45,182 bases of DNA from assembly GCA_030065635.1 (NCBI GenBank), contig JASJDJ010000014.1, positions 1-45,182 of the forward strand. Direction: 5' to 3'. Shown piece by piece: positions 26,474-35,025 of the stretch. The DNA comes from Xenococcaceae cyanobacterium MO_188.B32. Lineage in GTDB: Bacteria > Cyanobacteriota > Cyanobacteriia > Cyanobacteriales > Xenococcaceae. How positions within the stretch are numbered: the first letter of the stretch is position 1; each line of letters opens with the position of its first letter. Both the position numbers and the translations under genes were made by a program. The notes under the pieces are model-generated. The model was not told the DNA's origin, made no database searches, and saw only the letters and a list, made by a program, of their open reading frames with translations.

Positions 26474-26921
26474 GCAACATCAGTTCGCAGCGATCGAATT
26501 AGAAATATTTTCTCTAATTAAATTCTGACTGCCACCTTTACCCTTACAATAGGCTACTGCGGACAACTATTTTCGTACTTAGGAATAGATTGGACTTACT
26601 TACAGCACAATTTGAGCTAGATGGTCGAACACTGTTATTATTGGCAATCTGACCGCGGAATGCGGCGGGGCGTTCAAGCACCTGAAATAAATTCAGGTGA
26701 CAGCCCCAGGGTAAGCGCAGAGGTCGGACCCCGCGCCGACGACAGGACGGGGCGTACGAGTTCTGCCGTAAAACGACAGAATCAGCCCCTCCGCAAGGGA
26801 ACGCCGACCTTCGCACCGTCGTTAAAAGGCGGTGTACCGCTGACTATCACTCAATAATTAGTCCTAACTCCTCAAACAAAAACACACGAATTAAACAAAG
26901 CAACTAAATTACCTGATGATT
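26474..26921. other. Gap after the truncated transporter operon
   Basis: About 448 bp without a supported gene. A palindromic AATTAGA/TCTAATT hairpin lies near 26498-26520. The GC-rich repeat block at 26649-26846 fills most of the rest. The final 75 bp before serA are AT-rich and probably hold its promoter. Confidence 0.6.
26649..26846 (-). repeat. Structured palindromic repeat block, two units, reverse orientation
   Basis: Read on the minus strand, two units share the frame GGGGCTG-hairpin-ACGCCCCG. Unit 26666-26707 has the hairpin CACCTGAA-tttat-TTCAGGTG. Unit 26748-26789 has TTCTGtCGT-ttt-ACGgCAGAA. The block ends are CTGACCGCGGAATGCGG at the left and AAAAGGCGGTGTACCGCTGAC at the right, close to the ends of the block at 6380-6545. 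GC content is far above the surroundings. Confidence 0.75.
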
Positions 26922-28508
26922 ATGGCAAAGGTTCTTGTATCCGATTCAATCGATCGAAGTGGGATTGATGTCCTTTCTCAAGTCGCTCAAGTAGATGTTA
27001 AAACTGGTCTATCACCAGAAGAATTAGTTAAAATTATTCCCGAATACGATGCTTTAATGCTTCGCTCTGGTACTAAAGTAACTAAAGAAGTAATCGAAGC
27101 TGGTACTCAATTAAAAATTATTGGGCGTGCTGGTGTTGGGGTAGACAATATTGATGTTCCTGCTGCTACTCGTCAGGGAATTGTCGTAGTTAATTCTCCT
27201 GAAGGTAATACGATTGCAGCAGCAGAACACGCCCTAGCAATGATGTTAGCCCTATCTCGTCAGATTCCCGATGCCAATCAATCGACTAAGCAAGGGAAGT
27301 GGGAACGGAAGCGTTTTATGGGCAGCGAAGTCTATAAAAAGACTTTAGGAGTAGTTGGTCTGGGTAAAATTGGCTCTCATGTAGCTACTGTGGGGCGGGC
27401 TATGGGTATGAAACTACTCGCTTACGACCCCTTTATCTCTAATGAAAGAGCAGACCAACTTGGCTGTCGTTTGGTCGATTTAGATTTGTTATTTAGAGAA
27501 TCAGACTATATAACGCTCCATATTCCCAAAACCCCAGAAACGGCAAATTTAATTAATGCCGAAACCTTAGCCAAAATGAAACCTACAGCCAGAATTGTTA
27601 ACTGCGCTCGTGGTGGTATTATTGATGAATCTGCTTTGGCTAAGGCGATCGCCGAAGGGAAAATTGCTGGTGCAGCCATAGATGTTTTTGCCAATGAACC
27701 TCTAGGAGAATCCCCTTTAACCGAACTGGGTTCTAATTTAGTACTTACTCCCCATTTAGGAGCATCTACCGCAGAAGCCCAAGTAAATGTGGCAATTGAT
27801 GTAGCAGAACAAATTCGGGATGTTCTCTTGGGTTTACCAGCGCGATCGGCGGTAAATATTCCTGGCTTAAATCCCGATGTGATGGAAAAACTCAGACCTT
27901 ATCTTCAGTTAGCAGAAACCTTGGGAACTATGGTAGCTCAAGTAGCCGGAGGTAGAATTGAGCAGTTAAATATTCGCTTGCAGGGAGAATTAGCTAGTAA
28001 CAACAGTCAGCCAATAGTTGTCGGGGCATTAAAAGGATTACTTTCTCAAGCTTTGAGAGAGCGAGTCAACTATGTAAATGCCAGTATTGAAGCGAAAGAA
28101 AGAGGTATTCGGGTCATCGAAACGAAAGATACTTCAATTCGCGACTACTCTGGTGGTTCATTACATCTAGAAGCTAAAGGAGCTAACGGAACTCATTCAG
28201 TTACGGGAGCATTACTTAGCGATGGGGAAATTAGAATTACTAGTTTAGATGACTTTCCTATCAATGTTCCTCCCAGTGAATATATGCTATTCACTCTCCA
28301 TCGAGATATGCCTGGCATTATTGGCAAAATTGGGTCATTATTAGGTAGCTATAATGTCAATATCGCTAGTATGCAGGTAGGTCGTAAAATTGTCCGAGGC
28401 GATGCAGTAATGGTACTGAGTATAGACGATCCTCTACCAGAGGGTATCTTAAACGAAATTACCAAAGTTGCTGGCATTAGAGATGCTTATACAGTTAAGC
28501 TCTCATAA
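26922..28508 (+). CDS. serA: D-3-phosphoglycerate dehydrogenase
   Basis: SerA oxidises 3-phosphoglycerate with NAD+ in the first step of serine synthesis. The long form is seen here: substrate and NAD domains with VVGLGKIGSHVA, catalytic R in NCARGGIIDE, E in VFANEP and H in LTPHLGAST. An intervening domain and a C-terminal ACT domain follow (FTLHRDMPGIIGKIGSLLG), which usually binds serine. The ATG at 26922 (MAKVLVSDSID) matches the usual family start; one at 26916 is also in frame. From 26922 the length is 528 residues. Confidence 0.96.
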   Translation: MAKVLVSDSIDRSGIDVLSQVAQVDVKTGLSPEELVKIIPEYDALMLRSGTKVTKEVIEAGTQLKIIGRAGVGVDNIDVPAATRQGIVVVNSPEGNTIAAAEHALAMMLALSRQIPDANQSTKQGKWERKRFMGSEVYKKTLGVVGLGKIGSHVATVGRAMGMKLLAYDPFISNERADQLGCRLVDLDLLFRESDYITLHIPKTPETANLINAETLAKMKPTARIVNCARGGIIDESALAKAIAEGKIAGAAIDVFANEPLGESPLTELGSNLVLTPHLGASTAEAQVNVAIDVAEQIRDVLLGLPARSAVNIPGLNPDVMEKLRPYLQLAETLGTMVAQVAGGRIEQLNIRLQGELASNNSQPIVVGALKGLLSQALRERVNYVNASIEAKERGIRVIETKDTSIRDYSGGSLHLEAKGANGTHSVTGALLSDGEIRITSLDDFPINVPPSEYMLFTLHRDMPGIIGKIGSLLGSYNVNIASMQVGRKIVRGDAVMVLSIDDPLPEGILNEITKVAGIRDAYTVKLS

Positions 28509-28543
28509 GTAGCATCTGGTTAACTCTTAATTGGAAGTAAACA

Positions 28544-29467
28544 ATGTCCAATCGCTGGTGGGAAATAGTTGTATTCTGCGATCCAGTTTTAGAAGAATCT
28601 GTTTTCTGGCGACTAGAAAAGTTTGGTTGTTCAGGGACAGCTACTCAGATCAAGGAAAATTGTCTTTTGATCGAAGCCTATATTCCCGAAGTTTCAGTGC
28701 AGTTGCTCGATTTAGCAGCTTTATCTTTGTGGTTAAATCAAGATGCGGTTTTGATGGAAACTTCCTTGCCTCAAATTCAATGGCATTTAATTGATGAGGA
28801 AGATTGGTCGAGTAGTTGGAAACAATATTGGCAACCACAAGAAATCGGCGATCGCTTTTTGGTCTATCCTGCTTGGTTGGACTTACCTCAAAACACTGAA
28901 AGGCTAATACTGCGTCTAGACCCAGGAACGGCTTTTGGAACGGGTACTCATCCTACCACGCAACTTTGTCTGGAATCTTTAGAAATGCGCTTGTACGAAA
29001 ATGCAGAACTCCAAACCATTGCCGATATTGGTTGTGGTTCGGGGATCCTTTCTATTGGGTCAGTTCTATTAGGTGCTAAAAAAGTATATGCAGTAGACAA
29101 CGATCCCCTAGCAGTTAAAGCGAGTCGTAGTAATTGTCAACTCAATCAAATCGATCGCGAGCGTTTAGTTGTCGCCTACGGTAGTATCGAAGAATTGATC
29201 GCTGAATCTCAGCAACAAATTTTCGACGGCATTATTTGTAATATTTTGGCAGAAACAATTATCGATTTGTTTCCCCTTTTCGATCGTATTACCCATGAAG
29301 ATAGTTGGGCAATATTGAGTGGAGTATTACTTGACCAAGCACAAGCGATCGCCGATCTAGTAGAAGGACAAGGCTGGACTGTTGCTGCTTTGTGGAAACG
29401 GCAGGATTGGTGTTGTTTTAATATCCGCCGTTCAGAACACGTAGGTAAGCGAATTAGACCGATTTAA
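28544..29467 (+). CDS. prmA: Ribosomal protein L11 methyltransferase
   Basis: PrmA trimethylates ribosomal protein L11 using S-adenosylmethionine. The 307-residue product has the N-terminal substrate domain ([19 protein letters not shown]), the linker motif [15 protein letters not shown], the AdoMet site [19 protein letters not shown] and the catalytic-loop [11 protein letters not shown]. Length is normal. It starts 35 bp after serA, as is common in cyanobacteria, so the two are probably cotranscribed. Confidence 0.95.
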   Translation: MSNRWWEIVVFCDPVLEESVFWRLEKFGCSGTATQIKENCLLIEAYIPEVSVQLLDLAALSLWLNQDAVLMETSLPQIQWHLIDEEDWSSSWKQYWQPQEIGDRFLVYPAWLDLPQNTERLILRLDPGTAFGTGTHPTTQLCLESLEMRLYENAELQTIADIGCGSGILSIGSVLLGAKKVYAVDNDPLAVKASRSNCQLNQIDRERLVVAYGSIEELIAESQQQIFDGIICNILAETIIDLFPLFDRITHEDSWAILSGVLLDQAQAIADLVEGQGWTVAALWKRQDWCCFNIRRSEHVGKRIRPI

Positions 29468-29468
29468 T

Positions 29469-29496
29469 ATAGGGGCAAACAGCCGTTCGCCCCTAC
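29469..29496. terminator. Hairpin between convergent prmA and map
   Basis: ATAGGGGCAAACAG and CCGTTCGCCCCTAC form an inverted repeat with one or two mismatches. It is a common cyanobacterial intergenic palindrome and fills the whole 31-bp space between the two stops, so it probably ends transcription on both strands. Confidence 0.6.
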
Positions 29497-29498
29497 GG

Positions 29499-30275
29499 CT
29501 AATCTAACAAGGTCAAGATTTGAACTCCGTCTTTGGTTACGGCAATGGTATGTTCAAATTGAGCCGAAAGCTTACCATCTTTAGTAACAGCTGTCCAACC
29601 ATCATCTAGCATTATTGCTTCCCAAGTTCCTTCATTAATCATTGGTTCAATGGTAAAAACCATGCCAGGTTTTAGCTTTTTACCTTTACCTGCCCTACCA
29701 TAGTGAGGAATTTGCGGTGCGGTATGGAAAATATGGCTGACACCATGTCCTACGAAATCTCTCACTACCGAAAAACCATTGGCTTCCGCGTATTCTTGAA
29801 TAGCAGCACCAATATCGCCTATTCTGTTTCCTGGTTTAACCGCAGCAATTCCCCTTTCTAGACATTCTTTAGTCACTTCTACCAGTTTTTGAGCTGTAGG
29901 AGAAGGAGTACCCACAAAAAAAGTTCTCGATGTATCGCCATGATAACCATCCACAATTGGGGTTACATCAATGTTGATAATATCTCCTTCTTTGAGAATC
30001 TGTTTCGCATTGGGAATACCGTGGCAAACTACTTCGTTGACACTGGTACAAATAGATTTGGGAAAAGGATTATTTTTGGGTCCATAACCCAAGGGTGCGC
30101 TTACTGCACCATGAGCTTGCGTCCATTTTTCTGCTTCATCATTGATTTCCAAGGTACTTACTCCTGGCTTGACCATAGGTGCCAGATGATTTAAAAGTTG
30201 AGCAGCTAAACTTCCCGCACGACGCATTTTATCTATCTCTCGACTAGAGAGTAATGTAATCCTTTCACTTCCCAT
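29499..30275 (-). CDS. map: Methionine aminopeptidase, type I
   Basis: Map removes the initiator methionine from new proteins. The 258-residue product has the pita-bread fold and five metal ligands: the two aspartates in IDVTPIVDGYHGDTSRT, the histidine in GHGVSHIFH, and glutamates in FTIEPMINEG and AQFEHTIAV. There is no N-terminal zinc-finger or linker extension, so it is the simple form. Cyanobacteria often have several map genes; which paralogue this is cannot be said. Confidence 0.95.
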   Translation of the reverse strand: MGSERITLLSSREIDKMRRAGSLAAQLLNHLAPMVKPGVSTLEINDEAEKWTQAHGAVSAPLGYGPKNNPFPKSICTSVNEVVCHGIPNAKQILKEGDIINIDVTPIVDGYHGDTSRTFFVGTPSPTAQKLVEVTKECLERGIAAVKPGNRIGDIGAAIQEYAEANGFSVVRDFVGHGVSHIFHTAPQIPHYGRAGKGKKLKPGMVFTIEPMINEGTWEAIMLDDGWTAVTKDGKLSAQFEHTIAVTKDGVQILTLLD

Positions 30276-30419
30276 ATATACTTAATTTTCCCTACATCAA
30301 TGAGGGACTTTAATCTTTTGCTGAAACTTTGATTATTATTTGATTAGCTTAACAGTTTTTTCTGTATTAAGTACAGATTTTTGAGGTAGCCTCAAGTCCA
30401 TTTCATCGAGGCTAAATTT

Positions 30420-32195
30420 CTAAATAATATTTTCAGCAAATTTAGGTAAGTTGTTTTGTAACCAAAGAGCGTCTTCTTGGCGGTTAGTTTTTAATTCTAA
30501 TAGCCTAATTCCTTGTTGAGGTAAAGGATTAATTAATAGTTGAAGTTGTTGCCAATTATTAACTAGTTGATATTCAATTTTATAGGTAGCACATAGTTTG
30601 GCAAAATTAATTGACTGAGGAGTAGCAAAGTATTTTTCAAATGGGGGATCGAAGTTCGCAATGGGTAAAACTTCAAAAATACCCCCACCATTATTGTTAA
30701 TTAAAATAATAGTTAAATGTCCTTGAAATTGATTCCTAGCTAAAAAACCATTAGTATCGTGAAGTAAAGCCAAGTCTCCTGTCAACAGTACCGAACTCTG
30801 GTGACGATGAGCTATCCCCAAAGCAGTAGATAGAGTACCATCTATCCCATTAGCCCCACGATTAAAATAAGGAATTACGTTGCTGTCATTGGGCTGCCAA
30901 AAAAACTCCACATTGCGTACTGACATACTATTAGCAATAAATAATGGTGTGTTCGGAGGTAAATATTGGGAGAGCAACCAAGAGACTTTACCTTCGTATA
31001 AAACTGTCAGAGATTCCAGCGTATTTTTAACAGTTTGTCGAACATTATTTTCTGCTTCCAGCCATTGTTTTAGATAATTTGGGGAAAAATTACTAGTTTG
31101 CACTTCTGTTTGTAAATAAGTATGTAATTCTTCGACAGAAGTACGCAAATGAAGAGTATTTCCCTGGAGGGGATCGAAATTTTCTGCTGTTGGTTCGATA
31201 ATCCATTGTCGGGCACCAATTGTTTCTAACCACGAGCGTAACTGTTTGCTGGTAGGTAGTTCCCCAACTTGAATGACTATTTCTGGAGTGAGTTTTTGAG
31301 CGAAAGCAGTATTGCGCAGAATTAAGTCATAGGTAGAAATTAAATAGGGATTGAGAGAAGCATAGTTTCTGAGAGGAGAAAGAGCTTCTGCTAAAACAGG
31401 AAATTGTAAAGTTTGGCAAAGATGAGCGATCGCCTGACAATAAGTTTCTGGTTCGTCTGGTTGGGCTAAACCAGCGATAATAATTCCTTTTGGGCTAGAT
31501 TGCCATTTTTTTAAAGAATGGGGAATTGGTGATTGGTGACTGGTGATTAGAGATTGGCGAGTGCTCGGCAAGGGGGAATTGGTAGGTATATGGCTAAAAA
31601 ATTTTTGTGTGGGAAATTTAGCTTTAAAGCTAGCTAATGCTGGTTGTGGTGTAGGGGCAAGGGGTTCGCTAAAAGGTAAATTAAGATGAACTACGCCTCT
31701 GACAGGAAAGAGCGCGCGTTCCCAAGCATGAATGATATTTTGCCTGAGATAACGCAGCATAGCCAATTCTGCTTCTGGTAAAGCTAATTCTGCTTGCCAG
31801 TTGGGATAATTGCCATATAACTTAAGTTGATCGATAGTTTGTCCTGCATGGCAGTGGCGCAATTGAGGCGGGCGATCGGCAGTTAAAATAATTAAGGGGA
31901 CACGACTTTCTTTCGCTTCTATGACTGCGGGATAAAAATTGGCTCCTGCTGTACCTGAAGTACACACTAACACTGTTGGTTTACCCAGTTTTTTGCTCAC
32001 ACCTAAAGCAAAAAAAGCAGCAGAACGTTCGTCGAGAATGGGAATTGTTTCAATGTGAGAATGTCGAGCAAAAGCAGTAGTTAAAGGAGTAGAACGAGAA
32101 CCAGGACAGATTACAGCCGTAGTTAAGCCTAAACGGTAAAAAGTTTCGACTAAAATCGATCCCCACAGAGTATTAATATTGCGAAAGTCAATCAT
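30420..32195 (-). CDS. menD: 2-succinyl-5-enolpyruvyl-6-hydroxy-3-cyclohexene-1-carboxylate synthase
   Basis: MenD joins isochorismate and 2-oxoglutarate in a thiamine-diphosphate-dependent step of phylloquinone synthesis. The 591-residue product has VICPGSRSTPLTTAFARH, the catalytic glutamate region LDERSAAFFALG, NRGANGIDGTLSTALG and the diphosphate motif LLTGDLALLHD ... NNNGGG. Its ATG directly follows the stop of menF (TAG-ATG), so the two are coupled. A stretch around residues 208-228 (SLITSHQSPIPHSL) is encoded by a GATTGGTGACTGGTGATTAG-type repeat and looks like an in-frame repeat insertion in a linker. Confidence 0.95.
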   Translation of the reverse strand: MIDFRNINTLWGSILVETFYRLGLTTAVICPGSRSTPLTTAFARHSHIETIPILDERSAAFFALGVSKKLGKPTVLVCTSGTAGANFYPAVIEAKESRVPLIILTADRPPQLRHCHAGQTIDQLKLYGNYPNWQAELALPEAELAMLRYLRQNIIHAWERALFPVRGVVHLNLPFSEPLAPTPQPALASFKAKFPTQKFFSHIPTNSPLPSTRQSLITSHQSPIPHSLKKWQSSPKGIIIAGLAQPDEPETYCQAIAHLCQTLQFPVLAEALSPLRNYASLNPYLISTYDLILRNTAFAQKLTPEIVIQVGELPTSKQLRSWLETIGARQWIIEPTAENFDPLQGNTLHLRTSVEELHTYLQTEVQTSNFSPNYLKQWLEAENNVRQTVKNTLESLTVLYEGKVSWLLSQYLPPNTPLFIANSMSVRNVEFFWQPNDSNVIPYFNRGANGIDGTLSTALGIAHRHQSSVLLTGDLALLHDTNGFLARNQFQGHLTIILINNNGGGIFEVLPIANFDPPFEKYFATPQSINFAKLCATYKIEYQLVNNWQQLQLLINPLPQQGIRLLELKTNRQEDALWLQNNLPKFAENII

Positions 32196-33647
32196 CTAAA
32201 CCAATGCTTTGAGTAAAGATTGTAATTTAAGTTGAATTTCGGCAAATTCTTTATCGGGATTAGAACCAGAAACAATACCTGCTCCAGCATATAATCTAGC
32301 GCGATCGCCATCGATTAAAGCGGAACGAATACCCACAATAAATTCACAGTTACCTTGATGATCTACCCAACCTAAGGGAGCAGCATACAACGAGCGATCG
32401 AATTTCTCGTAACAGCGAATTCGTTCGCAAGCAATTTCTGTCGGCACACCAGCCACCGCAGGGGTAGGATGTAAATGATCGACAATATCTAAGGGATCTA
32501 TATTGTTAGGTAAATGAGCATAAATTGGTGTCCAGAGATGCTGAATATTAGATAACTGCAATAATTGCAATGGTAGTTGTTGGGGTTTTAAATCTAGTTG
32601 ACGGAGACGGTTTAGTAAAAAATCACTAACTGCTTTATGCTCTCGTTTTTCTTTTCTACTTTTAAGTAGTAAATTAGCTAACTGGACATCTTCAGCCGTT
32701 GTTTTCCCTCTAGGAGCAGAACCTGCTAGAGCATCGGTTACTAGTTGTTTGTTTTGAATGCTAATCAAACGTTCGGGACTAGCACCAATAAAATTTTGTC
32801 CCTTACCATTACTAGTAGAAAAAATGTAACAATCTGGATGAAGTTGACGTAAATTATTGAGAGATTCAATTAAACGAAAAGGAACTGGAGAATGAACATC
32901 AGTAGTGTGAGCAATTACTATCTTGCTAAATTCATCCACGGCGATCGAATTTAGAGATGAAGTAACTACTGCTTTTAAATAATCTGAATTGTCCCTTGAT
33001 GAATTATGACTTTTTTGAAAATTATTTTCTAAACTTGTATCTATATTAATGTTTTCTTGATTTGACCAATCAAATGTACTTATCTTTTCTCTTATTTCTT
33101 CAGTTAAAGTCTGAATTTTTTCATTATTATTAACAGGTAAATTAACAATAAATACGCAGTTTTTATTTTTTTTGACGACCTGAAAACGAGGTAAAAAAAC
33201 TGTAGCTGCTGGAAAAGGAGAATAGCTTTTATTACACTCGGTAAAAAATGTAAAACTACAAAAAAGATGGGGCCCAGACCCAATCGGATTAGTATCACCT
33301 TGTCTGATAGTTTGCCTTAAACAAATTTTAGTAAAATCTTTAGCTAGAGTAAATCTATCGCCCGATTCGGTAGTAAGTTTTTTCGTGACTCCACAAGCAG
33401 CAATTGCCTCCTGTTTACCGGGATTTTCCCAATAAAAATGGAGAGAATTATGCTGGCTAAATTTCTGCAAAAAAGCCAGGGGATCGACCAGAGGAATCTT
33501 CTGAGAAAAGCTAATAATTTTAGTTTTATCTGTTATTTGAAATTGAGTTTTTTCCCGATTATCAAAATTAGAATTTACTTCTCTATCATTTTGAATAAAA
33601 TCATTTGTTTGAAAGATGACGGGCATGGATATTCTAGATTTTGTCAT
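32196..33647 (-). CDS. menF: Isochorismate synthase
   Basis: It converts chorismate to isochorismate, the first step towards phylloquinone. The C-terminal chorismate-binding domain is well kept: FIGASPERLISI, DALAGSAPRGKT, LHPTPAVAGVPT, YAAPLGWVDHQGNCEF and YAGAGIVSGSNPD. The N-terminal half contains a low-complexity, Asn/Ser-rich stretch near residues 200-220. An ATG at 33645-33647 gives 483 residues; one seven codons later (33624-33626) starts MPVIFQ and is equally plausible. It is the first gene of menF-menD and diverges from menA. Confidence 0.94.
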   Translation of the reverse strand: MTKSRISMPVIFQTNDFIQNDREVNSNFDNREKTQFQITDKTKIISFSQKIPLVDPLAFLQKFSQHNSLHFYWENPGKQEAIAACGVTKKLTTESGDRFTLAKDFTKICLRQTIRQGDTNPIGSGPHLFCSFTFFTECNKSYSPFPAATVFLPRFQVVKKNKNCVFIVNLPVNNNEKIQTLTEEIREKISTFDWSNQENINIDTSLENNFQKSHNSSRDNSDYLKAVVTSSLNSIAVDEFSKIVIAHTTDVHSPVPFRLIESLNNLRQLHPDCYIFSTSNGKGQNFIGASPERLISIQNKQLVTDALAGSAPRGKTTAEDVQLANLLLKSRKEKREHKAVSDFLLNRLRQLDLKPQQLPLQLLQLSNIQHLWTPIYAHLPNNIDPLDIVDHLHPTPAVAGVPTEIACERIRCYEKFDRSLYAAPLGWVDHQGNCEFIVGIRSALIDGDRARLYAGAGIVSGSNPDKEFAEIQLKLQSLLKALV

Positions 33648-34001
33648 GCTAAAGGAAAACTAACAGAAGTATATAAAGTGTTTAAAAATTACTTTTTAAT
33701 TAGTTTCTACTAAGCCAAAATTGGTAATATAGATTATAAGTCATTCCTAAAAATATTCCTAACGGCGATAAGCAAACACGTTATTGCTCAGCCTATCAGA
33801 TTTTCTGAAAATTTTGCTAAGTGTGTTTGTATATACGTAAGTAGGGACGTACCAGGTTACATCCCTATTTTCAGAATCATGAATTTTCGTGAAACAAGAT
33901 CGACCAATTCTGCCATACCTGCTACGGTACACAATAATCGCCAATTCCTTCAGTCTGTATAGTCTAATCAGAAGATAGGGAACTGAAAGCATAGATATTC
34001 A
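33648..34001. promoter_or_regulatory. Divergent intergenic region between menF and menA
   Basis: These 354 bp must hold the promoters of menF-menD and menA. An imperfect inverted repeat at 33841-33868 (GTAGGGACGTACC with GGTTACATCCCTAT) matches a common cyanobacterial palindrome. No gene is supported. No shared operator is obvious. Confidence 0.5.
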
Positions 34002-34910
34002 ATGATTACTAAGCAAATTACGGAAGATAATCGAAAACTTTGGCTAGCTGCTATCAAGCCTCCTATGTATAGTGTGGCAGTTATACCCATCACCGTTGGT
34101 ACAGCGGTTGCCTTTGCTCAAACTCATATTTTTAATCCGAGCATCTTTTTTACTTTTCTAGGTGCAGCTATTCTGATTATTGCTTGGTTAAATCTCAGTA
34201 ATGATGTTTTTGATGCAGATACAGGTATTGATATTAATAAGGCTCATTCTGTTGTCAACCTTACAGGCAACAGAACTTTGGTTTTTTGGGTCAGCAATTT
34301 GTGTCTTGCGTTAGGTATTTTAGGAATTATCGCTATTTGTTGGTGGCAACAAGACTGGACGGTATTGGGGATAGTTAGCCTCTGTTGTGCTTTGGGATAT
34401 ACCTATCAGGGTCCACCTTTTCGTCTAGGCTATTTAGGATTAGGGGAAATAATTTGTTTTTTTACTTTTGGTCCTGGGGCAGTTGCAGCAGCTTATTACT
34501 CCCAAGCTCGATCTTTTTCTTTATTAGTATGGATTGTTTCTAGCATTATTGGGATCAGTACTTCTATTATTTTATTTTGTTCTCATTTTCATCAAGTAGA
34601 AGATGACATTGCTGCTGGAAAGTATTCTCCTATTGTTCGTTTAGGTACTGCTAGTGGAGCCAGAGTTTTAGCCTGGTTGACTAGTAGCCTGTTTGTTATA
34701 ACCTTAGTCTTGGTTGTTTTGGGTTATTTATCTTGGCTAACTCTACTTATATTTGCTAGTCTTCCTTTCGCTTATCAATTAGTCAATCACGTACAGCAGT
34801 ATCACGATCGACCTAATAAAGTAAAGAATTGTAAATTTATTGCCGTTAACCTTCACTTTTTTAGCGGACTACTTTTGGCTACGGGGTTAGTTTTATCTGC
34901 ATTTATATAA
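34002..34910 (+). CDS. menA: 1,4-dihydroxy-2-naphthoate phytyltransferase
   Basis: MenA attaches the phytyl chain in phylloquinone synthesis within the membrane. The 302-residue product has eight or nine membrane helices. Two aspartate-rich prenyltransferase motifs are present, NLSNDVFDADTGID and FHQVEDDIAAGKYSP. The N-terminal LWLAAIKPPMYSVAVIPI is typical. Together with menF and menD this groups three phylloquinone genes in 4.5 kb. Confidence 0.95.
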   Translation: MITKQITEDNRKLWLAAIKPPMYSVAVIPITVGTAVAFAQTHIFNPSIFFTFLGAAILIIAWLNLSNDVFDADTGIDINKAHSVVNLTGNRTLVFWVSNLCLALGILGIIAICWWQQDWTVLGIVSLCCALGYTYQGPPFRLGYLGLGEIICFFTFGPGAVAAAYYSQARSFSLLVWIVSSIIGISTSIILFCSHFHQVEDDIAAGKYSPIVRLGTASGARVLAWLTSSLFVITLVLVVLGYLSWLTLLIFASLPFAYQLVNHVQQYHDRPNKVKNCKFIAVNLHFFSGLLLATGLVLSAFI

Positions 34911-35025
34911 CTTTTTGGTGTTATTTCTGACCATATTGTGGGCATTCTAAGGATAAAAGTAATAAATTTTTGATACTTTCCGTCTTTTAACTAACAGCTC
35001 AAATACTATTCATAGCTTTTTCATT

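Noticed and set aside
26544-26857. Two overlapping frames of 78 and 90 codons on opposite strands
   Set aside because: Both lie over the GC-rich structured repeat block and have no family features.
33759-33992. 77-codon minus-strand frame between menF and menA
   Set aside because: Lies over the divergent promoter region and a common palindrome, with no family features.
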